From: Plasmodium coatneyi
Taxonomy: Eukaryota; Apicomplexa; Aconoidasida; Haemosporida; Plasmodiidae
Assembly: GCF_001680005.1 (NCBI RefSeq)
Contig: NC_033568.1
Coordinates: forward strand, 1,860,001 to 1,924,000
DNA: 64,000 nucleotides
Reading direction: 5' to 3'
The first letter of the stretch is position 1, and every line of letters starts with the position of its first letter. The translations under genes and the position numbers were made by a program. Below, one piece after another: positions 1 through 11,913 of the stretch. The notes below the pieces were generated by a model, which did not search any database, was not told the DNA's origin, and saw only the letters and a list, made by a program, of their open reading frames with translations.

Positions 1-2075
1 ATTTGGGTTTATCCTTTTTGAGTAGATTGAATAAATATATATATGAATATTATGCGCAAGCATAATATTTTATTCATTGTATAATGTAGGGGAAAATATG
101 TAGGGACCACATAGGAACATATGTATTCCATATGTTACATTTGCAGAGCATGTTGTTGGATGATTTACCTTCAAAGCAAGCGTATGATGAATTCGGACGT
201 GGTTCTAATAAATGTATTATTTATGGTTTCGAACTGAAAAATACAGAGAGTGAACTGAGTAGCGCACTAACTGATCACCCAAAAGTTAAAGACGAGGTAG
301 ATAAAATAATAAAAGCCTACTGTTACGCATCTTCACGAGGAGGAACACGGTTTTCAGACCTCAATAAGGAGTGCACTTTCTTTTATTATTGGTTGGGAAG
401 CAAAATATGGCAAAATGGGCAAAATATAAATGATTCTGATTCATTTCAAAGTCTTATGAAAAGCATTTATGACGAATTAAAGCAAATTAAGCCTTCGTCT
501 GGTGAAGGAAGGGGATGGGGAATGGGACAGGGTGGGGGGTGTACCATTCTATACCCAAACTATGAAATAAATAAGGATCTCTTCCCTCTGGCAAAAATAG
601 TATCGGACTATACTTTAGACTACACAACAATAAGTCATAACTTGACTAAGAAGAATAATGATAATACTTACTGTTTAGCATATGAAGGTTACCTAACTAA
701 CGCTGCTGCTGCTTATAATAAATTTTGCGAAGGGAAAAATGGACAGGACCCATTCGCTAATTCAGTTTGTGGAGCATTTGAAAGGGAGGAAAGGGCTGGT
801 GGTGAGAAAAAATCTACCCCACAGGAGTTACGAAGATCAAAATGTAAATCAATGCATGAAGAGGAACATGTATTAGAAATAAAACAGGGGGAATATGTCC
901 TCTGGGAAACTTACTCCCATGCTGCATGAAACCGGGGTAAGAGTTCCATCAACAGCTCCTCCTGGTTTCAGGACTCCTGATTACACTGGAACATTCCCCC
1001 TTTTATTCACTTCTTAGGTAATAACGAACAACCTCAACAAGAAACTCCTCCTGCAGAAGGAACTTCCGGAGCCACCACGGGTGTAGTAGGTACGTGTATC
1101 CAGACAGAGGGAGGGGAAGAAAATTCTTCCCTTACAGAGGTTGTTCCTTTCCTTCCATGAGGAAGGAGAAAGAACAATCTTCCCTGATGAAGGATGGGGG
1201 AAGGAATAAACACCTCCTTCCCTATCTAAAGAAGGGGGGGACAGAAAGTAACCTTCCCACGGGGGAAATGAAAAGAAAGGTATTTTCCTCTGAAGGGAAA
1301 GGAAGAAGGAAAGAAAAAAAAATAGGAAGCGTAGTACGCTAATATTATTCTTTTTCTTTCTTTATTTTTTAGCTCCAGGAACAGGAGTAAATGTTAAAGG
1401 TGGTGGTGGTGTCGTACCTGGTGTGGCTGGTGGATTAGCAGCAGTGGGACTGCCAGCGGCTGCTCTCCTTCTTTATAAAGTAAGTAAAGTAACAATTATA
1501 ATTGTCCATTGTAATTATAGTTATAATTGCAGTTATAATTATAATTATAATGACAATTATAATTGCTACTGTAATTGTGATTACATCTGCAATTGTAATT
1601 ACATCTGTAATTGTAATTATAATTAAAATTGTAATTACAATTATAAATAGAAACATATATATATTAGTTATTTTTATTTTTGTCTATATTTAAAAATGTG
1701 AATGCTTAAAATGTGAGCAGTAATTGTACATATATATATATTCTGTACACACATATGTGCTCACCTGCTTGCTCCTTCCTTCTTCTTTTCTTCCTTTTTG
1801 TTCAGTACACTTCCTTACCATCTTTGTTACGTACACAATTTGGAAATAGCAACAGCGGAGGAAGAAGCAATGCTCGCAGAAGAGGAGGAAGATCTACGAT
1901 CAAGCGCAACGCTAACTTCGACGACACCTCAACAACGGAATATTCCTCCATACTTAGTTCGACGATAGGTGACGATTCTATAGATGAATCATCCGTATTT
2001 GGTGGTGCGCTACCAACATCCAGAGGAAGAAGTAATAACAGGAGGGGCAAGAACATTAGTTATAAACGTATGTAA
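1..2075 (+). CDS. KIR-like protein (5' partial; odd exon 2 end)
   Basis: KIR (pir/Vir superfamily) variant surface-antigen family. The first small exon is not visible and probably lies left of the window. Visible exons: 147 to about 936, 1018-1089, 1373-1479 and 1806-2075. The ectodomain shows LPSKQAYDEF near its start, a central C-T-F-F-Y-Y-W-L-G and later Y-C/V-C cysteine pairs. A 24-codon Gln/Pro-rich hinge exon and a short membrane exon ending LLLYK follow. The tail exon is Ser/Thr/Arg-rich and ends NISYKRM. Junction phases agree (1, then 1, then 0) if exon 2 ends at the consensus donor GT at 937. An in-frame TGA at 927-929 lies just before that donor, so either an earlier donor is used (for example after 808) or the gene is broken. 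The separate hinge exon resembles the gene at 62381. Confidence 0.8.
1480..1805. repeat. Intron with degenerate AATTAT/AATTGT repeat
   Basis: The intron between membrane and tail exons carries about 140 bases of degenerate AATTATAA/TTACAATTG hexamer-like repeat (about 1490-1650). A unique part follows that ends near AATGCTTAAAATG. The same unique part recurs in the corresponding intron at the right edge of the window (63852-64000), where the repeat is much shorter. ORFs through this repeat are artefacts. Confidence 0.7.
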
Positions 2076-3394
2076 TGTAACACATTGTATATCTGTGAAA
2101 GCACACATTGTAACACACACATTGTGTGGAATGTAAAACACACCCATTTGGAATGTAACAGCACATAGTATGTGTAATGTAACATACATCATTAAATGTA
2201 TAGAACACAACACACATTGCTATGTGCAATATAACACACACATTGATTGGAATGTGTAAACAATACACACATTGATTGGAATATAACAACACCACACCAA
2301 CAAGGATCCATATGGAACATATGGATTTCCCCCTTGTTCAAGGGTCACAAATTACGTTTAAAAGAAAAAAGAAAGGAAAAGAAGGGGGGTCCCCTGTCAC
2401 GCACATAAATGAGCTGTACCTTCCCTACGTTCCACATGTGTATATAATACATGCTCCTCCTATAATTATTAGAGTATTCTCAAAGTTTTTACATTTTCCC
2501 ATGGGTGCATAGTCCATGTAAGAAAAAAAATATTACGAAAGGAAAAGGGGGAAATAGTAATATAATGTACAATAGTATATATAAGGTAAGAAGAGTGCAT
2601 ACTTAGTTAGGAACGCTCTATTTAAAATTAAAAGAAGAAAGGAAGAAAAAGGGACGAAGAAATCAATAGCATGTATAACGCTTATATACTAATTTAAAAG
2701 AGAAAAAAGAGGGGAAAATTTAGGCAAAAACCTCAATTAAAATAAAAAAAAAAGAAAAGAGAAGCGGAAAGGGAAGCACAGTTTTAATATATATATGTAA
2801 AAATATAATATGTATTTTAAGGTAAAAAGGGGGAAACGAAGAAGGGAAGGGGCCAAGTGCTCCAATGATATATAATGTGCAAACAGTTCTTCAGTACATA
2901 TGAATAAATTATTTATAATAAGTTTCTTTTTTAAGAAAAGAAGAAAGGCAGAAAGGAGTTCCCATAACGGAACGATCATAAAAGGGGAAGGGGAAAGTAA
3001 AGGAAACAGAAAAAGAAAGAAAAGAAGAAATATGGATGTACTATAAAAATGTATTCTTATAAAAATTATGTAAAAATTTTCATTCCCCCTTGCCCTTTCC
3101 CTTCCCCGGTCACATTCTATTTTATTTCATTATTGTGAAAACATTTGTTCCTATATTATTGATTCCATTATACGTGCACATATAATTATTTTGGTACATA
3201 TATATATGATACGATATCATTATTCAAAATTTCATGAATATGTGTACATTATGAAAAGGTAAAGTAAAAATTTACTGTTAATAAGCACCGAAGGTGGGGA
3301 TGGAGTAGGCAAAAATTTTCCATACATATGTTTCCTATGTATGAATATGTGAACAATTCTAGAATAAATTATATATAGAAAGAGTATATAAATC
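2076..3394. other. Intergenic spacer between KIR genes
   Basis: No gene is seen. The first 220 bases after the KIR stop hold a degenerate repeat built on GTAACACACATTG/TTGGAATGTAACA. Related sequence follows the stop codons at 15828 and 44075, so this looks like a family 3' flank. The rest is A/G-rich and A/T-rich spacer. Near the end (3206-3240) is a block resembling the upstream block of other KIR genes, about 170 bases before the next first exon. Confidence 0.6.
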
Positions 3395-4955
3395 ATGGCA
3401 AAGGTAATGCACAAACTATTTTTTTCCTCTTCTGTTTAAAATAAATACATTAATATGCCAACATATAACATTTTATGCGCATAACACACAATAAAATGCA
3501 AAAAAATGCACAATACTGATTTACACATATTCCACCAACAATTCCACATTTATAGGATCACGATCAGCAGTGCAAGGTGGACAATTTACCTTCCAGAAGA
3601 TTATATAAAGCATTTGAAAAAAAGGGACAAACATGTCCGGACATCACTACCTGGGAAAACAGCATAGGGCAAATTGTGGGAGATAATTTGAAGACCACTG
3701 CAATTGGTGTAGTGAATGAGTATGATAAAAGAATTGCCCACGCTTGGTGCCTTTTAACTAATGTGATTACAGAGAAGGAGGATGAACCATCACCACCATC
3801 ACTATCATGCAAAGAGAAGTTGTGTGATTTTTTTTATTTTTGGTTAGGACACCAACTGGATGGAAAATTGCAAGGAGGATATGCTAAACTTAAAAGTGCT
3901 ATACAGCAAATCTATACTACATTGGGTGGGTCCAACAAACTGTGTGCTAACACTTTTTTGGACAGTACTATGCACAATACCGTTAGCAGGGACATATTCA
4001 GTAAAAGAAAAAAAGTATTCGATTATCTATATGATTATAAAACAATAATACAACAACTAAAAGATTCTAAGTCTGACGGCTCCTCCTCCTGCTGTACTGA
4101 GAAATATAAACCCTATCTAGAGGCAGCTCAAGACGCCTATGGACAAATACAGGCAATGGGCACACATAATCAAGATGCTTACTGGACCACATTTTGGAAT
4201 CAGTTCAAAGGCAATGATGATGGTAGTGGTGGTACTATCCCGCCACCATCAAAACTAACATGTGACTTTGTGTCCCAAGGAAGAGATGTCCTTTCACCAG
4301 ACATGAGCGGGGACGACGGGGACGGAACCGACCTAAGTAGTTGTCTCCAACAGCTGTCTTCCGCAGAACCTTCAGAAATGACTTCATCATTACCATCGAA
4401 AGAAACGTCATCACAGCAAGATGGTGATGGTAGTGGTATCGTACCTGGTGTGGTCACTTCTGCTGCTGCATTAATAGGTGTCCCATTGGTCAGTGCCCTT
4501 TTATATAAGGTAATTATAGTTATAATAGAGCTATATATATATATATATATAAATGTTCATATATTTATACATGATGTATATATATTCCTATATATGTATG
4601 TACATATATTCCAAGCCCCCCTTTTTTTTTCCTTTTTTTCTTTCCTTTCGGTTCTTAGTACGATATTTTACCTTCTTGGATACAAAACTATTTTGGAAAG
4701 AGTAGAAGCAGGAAAGGAAGATCTATTGAACATGATTTTGATACGCTAACGGACAGCTCTATAGATGCTTCCACAGTATATTCAACGGAAAGTTCAACGT
4801 TCGATTCAAGCGAACACTCAACAGTAGCTACAACAGATGAATCTACCATATATAATGGTGGTACGCCACCACGATCACCTCAAAAAAGAGGAAGGGCAAA
4901 TAATAGGAACGAACAAAGAAGAAAGAATGTTGGTTATGGTCGTATGGACCATTAA
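3395..4955 (+). CDS. KIR-like protein
   Basis: Intact three-exon KIR of 419 residues. Exons: 3395-3403 (Met-Ala-Lys), 3556-4509 and 4659-4955, all joined in phase 0 with GT/AG borders. The ectodomain has the usual landmarks: LPSRRLYKAF, C-D-F-F-Y-F-W-L-G, RKKVFDYLYDYKTI, paired Cys before a K-Y-P-Y-L segment. An acidic Ser/Gly-rich stretch precedes the membrane segment, which ends ALLYK. The tail begins YDILPSWIQNYFG, is rich in Ser, Thr and Arg, and ends NVGYGRMDH. Expected site is the infected red cell or parasite-derived membranes (family knowledge). A continuous reading frame runs through the second intron by chance, so the splice there is inferred from homology and sites. Confidence 0.92.
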
Positions 4956-5350
4956 ATGTGATGTTCCCCCCACTACAACCACCTCCCAAAAAAGAAGGGC
5001 GGGGGGGGAACATTGTTCCCAAAAAATGGGGGAGGGGGATATGATGTTCCCCTACAACCTCCTAAAAAGGGGAACGATGGGGGAAGGGGGGATGATGTTT
5101 CCCTCCACTATAAGCTTCCTAAAAGGGGGGGAATGGGCACTTAGTTACCCCTCTCCCCTAAAAAAAAGGGGGGGAGATGATGTTCCCACTACAAGCACCT
5201 AGGAGGTTTTTACAACCTTCTATAAGGGGGCGGAGGTTTCCAGACACCCCCAAAAAGGGAGTGTTCCACACCCCAAGGAGGAAGGGGATGTTCCCCCCCA
5301 CTACAACCTCCCTCAAAAAGGAGTGGTCCGGAAGTGATTGTTCCAGAAAC
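4956..5350. repeat. G/C-rich degenerate minisatellite after KIR stop
   Basis: Roughly 40-base units recur on the theme GATGTTCCCC-ACTACAACC-CCTAAAAAGGGG, with copies near 4960, 5040, 5090, 5170 and 5290. It is far richer in G and C than the surrounding A/T-rich spacer. It begins right after the KIR stop codon, so it is probably part of the 3' flank. No protein is supported in it. Confidence 0.65.
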
Positions 5351-6191
5351 GGTCATATACATGACTATGGAGTATCATATTTATTATTCGAAGATCTAAG
5401 AAGGAATATATAATGATCTGACATTGTAAACCTATAAAAATGGAGTACTAGGTAGAACTCCACGTAACAGAACACTTGTAACACCTAACCCTTTCCTTCC
5501 CTTGTACATATTTACCTCATATGTGTTCGTTATAATACCATTCAATAACTTGCACTTTATATAAAGTTCCATCGGAATATGCACGTATGGGAACATGCAT
5601 TCCCATTCATTTATTTATTATTCACAATGTTATATTATAATAAATAGTTCCATGAATTGTAATAATACGGTAAATATGTGCTCATCCACATAGGGGAGTA
5701 AAATATATACTGAGGAAAAGGGGAATGAAGGTTAGCTCAAATGGTATTATATATACTATTTATATATAAATGAATTATGTATAATATACTCATCACGGAA
5801 AAAGAAAAAAAGGTGGTCTAAGGAAGGAAAGGAAAGAAAGATGGAAGGAAAGAATATAAATATATAAATAAATAATTGAGTGGAAAATATTAGTTCTTTC
5901 ATTTTTTCAATTTTATTATTTTAATACGGCCATTTTTCTTTTTGCTTTAATTATACACATATAGTAATTATATACATATATAATAATTTAATACGTACAT
6001 AATATGATATCATTTATGAAAAATGGAACAATATGAATTGCTGAAATAGGGAAAATTTAATATGTATTCGTACGTTGTAACCATCCTGGAGTTCATAGGA
6101 ATTTGTGCATGTGCATTGTAAGCGTATATATGTAAGAGTAGACACATTTTATAACATAAATTTAATATATAGAGGAAACACACACAAAAAA
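5351..6191. other. Intergenic spacer upstream of KIR
   Basis: A/T-rich, no gene seen. The segment 6003-6031 (ATGATATCATTTATGAAAAATGGAAC-like) lies about 160 bases before the next KIR first exon and matches a block found before several other KIR genes. Confidence 0.55.
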
Positions 6192-7711
6192 ATGTCAGAA
6201 ACAGGAGGGGAACGATATCTAGGGGTAAACGTCCCTTATTTAAATTGCATATATATATACATGTACATACATACATACATATATATATATATGTATGTAT
6301 AAATACATACATGTACATATTCCTGCACTTCCAACCAACACAACCAGCATCTGCAGGCCGCCAACTAGGAAATGCGACATTCATGGACACTTATCTATAA
6401 GACCGTGGATGAGAACACCGTTGGCTGCTCACTTACTCATGAAGAAGGACAAGTAAAAGGGACGTTAAGTGCATGCAAAAAAATTCAAAAGGAAGTCGAC
6501 AAAATTCTAAAGGGCCTCTGTTATGTATCTTACAAGAAGAAGACGGAAGCAGCACAGGCAGCAACTAACCGGGCATTAGGGTCAGGGGCACTGGTTCCCC
6601 CCCCTCCACCTCTTCCCCAACCTGATGGATTAAGCCTACCGGTCGAGTCGGACGACAACTTGAACGCCGAGTTGGACAAATTGTTCAATAAATCCCTTTG
6701 TCATTTTTTATATTACTGGCTAGGTGACCAAGTATGGAAAAGTGGGGATGGGAGCAGTGTGACTGATGGTCCTACTTTTTTAAGAGTTATGAAAGAAATT
6801 TACACTGCATTGCTGGAATTTAAGGTTGAAAATAATTGCACACTTCTATACGGAGACAACGCTGACTTGACCAAGGAATTGTTCCTTAATCTAAAAACAG
6901 TGTTTGATTTCACCTTTGATTATAAAGGAATAAAGAAGCTCCTGGAAGAGTTTAGCAACTCATGTGATGAAACATATTACCAACACCTCAAAGATGCAGA
7001 ATCAACATTTAAAGCTGTACTTACTGATTGTAAAGGCAATGGGTGGCAAAAGCAAATGAGACGTGGATCCCTATTGTAGGGAATTCAAAAATAAATACAA
7101 CTTAAGCAGAAACAATAATAAAAACGCACTCACCTTAACAAAAGGCGACAGTTATGAGTCACCACAAACAGCTGGTCAGAAGGTTACCGTTTATAAGAAC
7201 GTTAATTTAAATCTAAATTTTGCCTCTACAACAAATCCAGGAGCAGCAGCAGCTGCCATTTCCTCTATACTCGGGGTAGTAGTCGGTCTACCAGTGACTG
7301 CCTTCTTTTTATATAAGGTAAAATGATCATAATAAAAATATACACATATGTATATATATGGTATATATATGTACATATATATATATAATGTACAGTACAT
7401 ACTTCGTCCCTCCCCCTTGTCACAATTTTCAGTACAAACTACTACCTTCATGGATCGGTAACCATTTTGGAGGTGGAAGAAGCAACACAAGAGGAAGAAG
7501 ATCAACCGCCCGACATCACTTCGGTGTGTCCACCGAGGGCAGCTCAACATACGGTTCAACAGACCTCTCGACAGCACCTTCCACAATAGACGACACATCC
7601 ACAGCATTAGATTCTATGGAAAATTTTACCATCCATAGTAGGCCAACATCTGGCCGAAGAGGAAGGACAAATAATGGAACAAGGAGGAATATACGTTATC
7701 AAAACATGTAA
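6192..7711 (+). pseudogene. KIR-like gene with a frameshift in exon 2
   Basis: Exons: 6192-6224 (MSETGGERYLG), 6369-7317 and 7433-7711. The ectodomain reads normally from TLIYKTVDEN through C-H-F-L-Y-Y-W-L-G and CDETYYQHL, then changes frame around 7040-7066. The downstream part restarts with DPYCREF in the +1 frame and continues to the membrane segment ending FFLYK. One extra base accounts for it, so either this is a pseudogene or the assembly has an indel. A Pro-rich insert (VPPPPPLPQP) lies before the central Trp motif. Before the membrane it has the module V-Y-K-N-V-N-L-N-L-N-F-A, shared with the genes at 36888 and 39668. The tail ends NIRYQNM. The exon 2 acceptor (CTAG at 6365-6368) has a weak pyrimidine tract but is the only one keeping phase. 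Confidence 0.82.
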
Positions 7712-8934
7712 ACCATCACATGTAACACCATTGAATGAATATAATGTTCCTTCTTTCTTTCCTTTTTTCCTTTCCATTTTTTTTCTTTTTTATTTTTTAG
7801 AGCAAGGGGGAAAGGAAGCGAAGGGGAAGGAAAGTGGTCAACTTCCTTTATAATGTAGTCTTCATATTAAACAGTGTATGTATGTGTGCACCACCTCTTA
7901 AGAAGTGTGTGTGCAAACTCCACTTTATTCTTCTTCATTTTAAAATAACATATATATTATTTAAAAATGAGGTGTTTTTTTATTGAAGGGAAAAAAAGAA
8001 AACAGAAGGAAAAAAATTACTTACCTGTTTTCGCAAAGGAGTATTTATATTTTTTAAAATAATAGAAAAATGAAAAAATGAAAAAAGACTTCTTACCGCT
8101 TTTCAAAAAAAAAGTATTTATGTATTATAAGGAAAAAAAAAAAAAAAAAAAAGGGAAGGTGCTGATCTTTTTTTCAAAAAGGTATTTATGTGTAAAGAAA
8201 GGAAAAAACATCAATATATATAAAAATGTAATCTATGTTGTAAGAAGGAGTGTAAAATGCTCAAATGATATAGGATATATGTTGCATGAGTTATTTATAA
8301 CGTACCATATGAGGAGAAGAAATAGGAATTCACTATGAAAATGCCTAAAAATTATTCCTTCATAAATATTGTATACACACTCTCCGTTGCTTTTTATGTA
8401 TATACTTAATTGTGCTCCAAAAAAAAAAAATTGAGCTGCTCAAACAAATATTAATAAATATATACACATGAATGGAGAGGGCCAGAGAGGAGATAGAATG
8501 TGGTCCTGCTTCATATATGCATAGGAACTGTATACAATACATATGCTTCCATGTACGCATGAACTATCTACTGTACATATATGTATGATATTTACTACAA
8601 TATTATTATTCTAAAATTTGAAAAATTGAATAGTGTACTTTATTATTCAGAGGGAAGAAATGAAAAGAAAAAGAAAAAGTAAAAGTAAAAGAAATAAAAA
8701 AGTTTTATAAATTTGATAAAAACTTCCATATTTTTCATAATCATAAAACAAATATATATATATATATATGTGAGAAATATTCAACACACATTTATTCATT
8801 ATAAATGAAAAGGAAGAGAAGGGAAGGAAAGCAACACAACTTTCCATATATACAAAATTCAAATTATATATATATATATATATACCGAAAAGAGAAATGT
8901 ACGCATATACAAATAAAGAGGAAGGAAAAGAAAA
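7712..8934. other. Intergenic spacer
   Basis: No gene seen. It holds homopolymer A and T runs (about 8136-8152) and A/T-rich spacer. At 8598-8634 there is a block ending GAAAAATTGAATAG, which resembles the block upstream of other KIR genes. Confidence 0.55.
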
Positions 8935-9651
8935 ATGGATGAATTACCTTCGCACAAAATATATGATGAAATGGGGAAAGATAATTGCCATTTCGAGGTC
9001 ACGTTAAATTTCAATAGAATTAGGCAAGGGCTGAATAAACATGATAATATTAAACCATATACGGAGAGGATTATAAAATCCTTATGCTACGTAGCTAGGC
9101 CAGAAAATAAAATTGCACTAAATATAGAACGATGCAAGTTCTTGTACTGGTGGATAGGGAGTATATTACCTCCTGGTTTTGGGGGGGAGGATTTCCCGGG
9201 GCACATGGCTAACATTTGCAGTACATTAAAGGAATTCCTACAGATGCATGGGTGTAGTATTCCGTATACTGCTCCTATTAGCCAAGATATGTTCAATAAG
9301 AGAAAAGAAATATTTGACTACCTCTATGACTATTCAACTATACAGAGTAAATTAGTAGGTAAGGACAAATCTTGCATTGACGACTACGTCAGCTACCTGC
9401 AGGAAATTTTTCCCACATACGAGAGCGTACGTGATGGTTGCCAGTATAATGCTTCCGGAGATCCATATTGTGCGGTATTCAATACGAAGTATAGGGGGCA
9501 CAATCCTAAGGATCTAATAGAATCAAAATGCAAATCAATACCTGAAACACCAAAAAAATTACCTGCAAAAAAACTAACGGTAATAAAAAAAAAAAAAAAA
9601 AAAAAAAACACCAACAACCACCGCCTGCATATGTATACATATATGTATATA

Positions 9652-9710
<59 letters not shown>

Positions 9711-11182
9711 AGTTCTATATATATATGTGTGTATATGTAAGTATATATATATATGTACATAACTCCCAACTTCCACTTACATACACTTATAGAAAGACAA
9801 TTTGTATATGCTAAGCTCGAGAAAACTGTACTATGATAGATTTAAAAAAGACAGTAAGAATTATTGTACTTATCCCTGTTTTCCTAGGAAAAAAATTGCA
9901 AACAAAATTAAGGATCATTTTGAGGATGAAAGATACGCAGTTGCGGCAGCAAATGCATTGTGTTTTGTTTCTTCAAAGGCGAAAGAAGAAGAAAAGGACG
10001 CGGAAGTATTGGAAGAAGAGGAGGAGGAGGAAGTGGAAGAGGAGGAAAGGCTGGCCGTAGCGGACGAACCAGACAATGATAAACGTTGTAAATTTTTCAA
10101 TTTTTGGTTAGGCTACTTATTACATAAAAAATTGAAACAACAACCTACTACTAAATTTTCAGAAGTAATAGGGGTGATTAAGGAACTCCTTAAAGGCATT
10201 AAGGAGGGGCATAAATGTAAGCTCCCAGACCCTACCCTCAACAAAGACGACCTTAGCGAAGACGAGCTCAACCATAGAAGAATAGTATTTGAGTATTCTG
10301 TCGACCACGATAGGATAAAAAAGGGGTTAAACATTTCTGATTCCAAACCTGCTTCTCCTCCAACTCCTACACCGCAATGTGATAAAAAATATAAGGCACA
10401 CTTAGAAAACATTAAAAAAGCATGCCGTACTATGAATACATATTGCACAACAGGGGGTGGGCAAGGCAGTGATGCATATTGTAAGGAGTTCGATACGACG
10501 TATAAAAGTTACTGTGCGGAGGAAAAGATTTCGCTTTTAGACTGTGACGAAATGACTGAAGCAAGTGAGAAGGAAGGAGGGGACGACATCCTCCTTCCTT
10601 CCTCTTCTTCTCTTGAAGAAGTTAAGGAACTAACTGATGACCAAACTACGGGGTGTACTGAAGAGTTGAGTGGAGAGGCGACCACCCTTGGAAAGAACAC
10701 CCCCACTACTACCGCTATTTCTTCCATATTAGGAGTAGTAGGAGTTGGACTACCTGCTATTACTGCCCTTCTATATAAAGTAATAATTACCACCACAATT
10801 ACAACAATTATAATTTCCACTACATATATTTGAAATATATATATATACATATATGTAGGTATGGATATACCTATATATATGTGGACATATATGTAATACA
10901 CCACATATTTTCCTTCCCCTTTCCACTCCCCCCCCCCTCACTTCCTTTCCGTCTTTACGCCTTCCTTCTTTCCTTTCTTTATTTCAGTATAATTTTTTAC
11001 TTTCTTGGTTTGGTAATAACCATTTTGGACGAGAGACCAGTAAAATAAGGACGAGAAGATCCGTTAGGAGGAACTTTGATGCATTATCGGAATACACCTC
11101 AACAGAGAACGTCCCCACAATAGGGGGTTCAACAATAGGGGACACCGACCCATCAGAATATTCTGTTCCATATATTAGATAA
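8935..11182 (+). CDS. Probable two-ectodomain KIR-like protein
   Basis: Exon A (8935-9579) encodes a KIR ectodomain: LPSHKIYDEM, C-K-F-L-Y-W-W-I-G, RKEIFDYLYDYSTI, DPYCAVF, KCKS. It has no hinge, membrane segment or tail. It ends at a phase-0 donor (ACG|GTAATA). The next KIR ectodomain exon (9793-10779) starts in phase 0 after TATAG with KDNLYMLSSRKLYYDRF. It carries its own landmarks and ends in a membrane segment closing ALLYK. A short tail exon (10988-11182) ends SVPYIR. No KIR-type first exon or upstream block lies in the 213-base gap, so the simplest model is one 608-residue protein with two ectodomains. The alternative is a truncated KIR followed by a KIR lacking exon 1. ATG at 8935 is the simplest start. 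Domain 2 has a long Glu-rich insert (residues EEEEEEEVEEEE). Confidence 0.7.
9580..9792. repeat. Poly-A and (TA)n in intron
   Basis: A run of about 23 A (9586-9608) and a (TA) tract of roughly 25 repeats (about 9654-9706) fill the intron joining the two KIR ectodomain exons. Frames that read through it (Tyr-Ile repeats) are artefacts. Confidence 0.85.
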
Positions 11183-11913
11183 GTTCCTTTTCCTCTTTTT
11201 TTTTTTTTTTTTCTTTTTTTCTACATTTTCTTTTAAAAAAAAGAAAGAAAAGGACGGAAAAAAATTCCACCCTTCCACCCTGAACCCAACATGCTCATAT
11301 ATACAAAAAAAAAAAATCTAACGTACTCCTACAAACAGTTCTTTTTTCACCCTTATATCTCAGGATAAAACAACAAAAATACTGGGCGTATATATACATT
11401 GTTCTGTGCCCTTTAAATGTGAGCATAATTTGCTCCCTTCATTACAATGTTAAGGTATTGCTACATAATAAAAAAAATGCGCTACATTCCCCCTGAGTGA
11501 GTTGACCACTTCTTTAAGTTAACTTCTTTTAACAAACATATAATACACATGCAATTAAAAAAATGAAGTACTCTTCTTTTTTTTAATTATTTTAAATTAA
11601 GATATATCTTGCATTTATTATTATTATTGTTCATATTCGAATTAATTTTAAATTCTAAATTTTAAAATTTAAAAAAATAAAAAACTGTACATTAAAGTTT
11701 ACACTTTCACACCTACACAAACACATCTATAGTGAAAAAGAAGCTGCAGAAATATACATCTCGCAGGCGTACAACATAATTGAATTGACATTCTGTATTC
11801 CCAGAAAAGAATAATCACATAATCAATAAATATAAATAAAAAAAAAAAGTAAATATAGCCACTTCAAACCTTTTTCATATTAGAAAAAAAGAAGAAGGAA
11901 GTAAAAACAAAAA
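11183..11913. promoter_or_regulatory. Upstream region shared with the gene at 20297
   Basis: No gene seen. The segment 11649-11728 (AATTCTAAATTTTAAAATTT, then A-rich, then TTAAAGTTTACA...CACACCTACA) closely matches 20004-20070, at a similar distance before the second exported-type gene. This points to a copied 5' flank that may include the promoter. Confidence 0.5.

Noticed and set aside
9610..9776. Tyr/Ile-rich continuation of the KIR frame
   Set aside because: It is translation of poly-A and (TA)n in an intron; a phase-0 donor precedes it at 9580.
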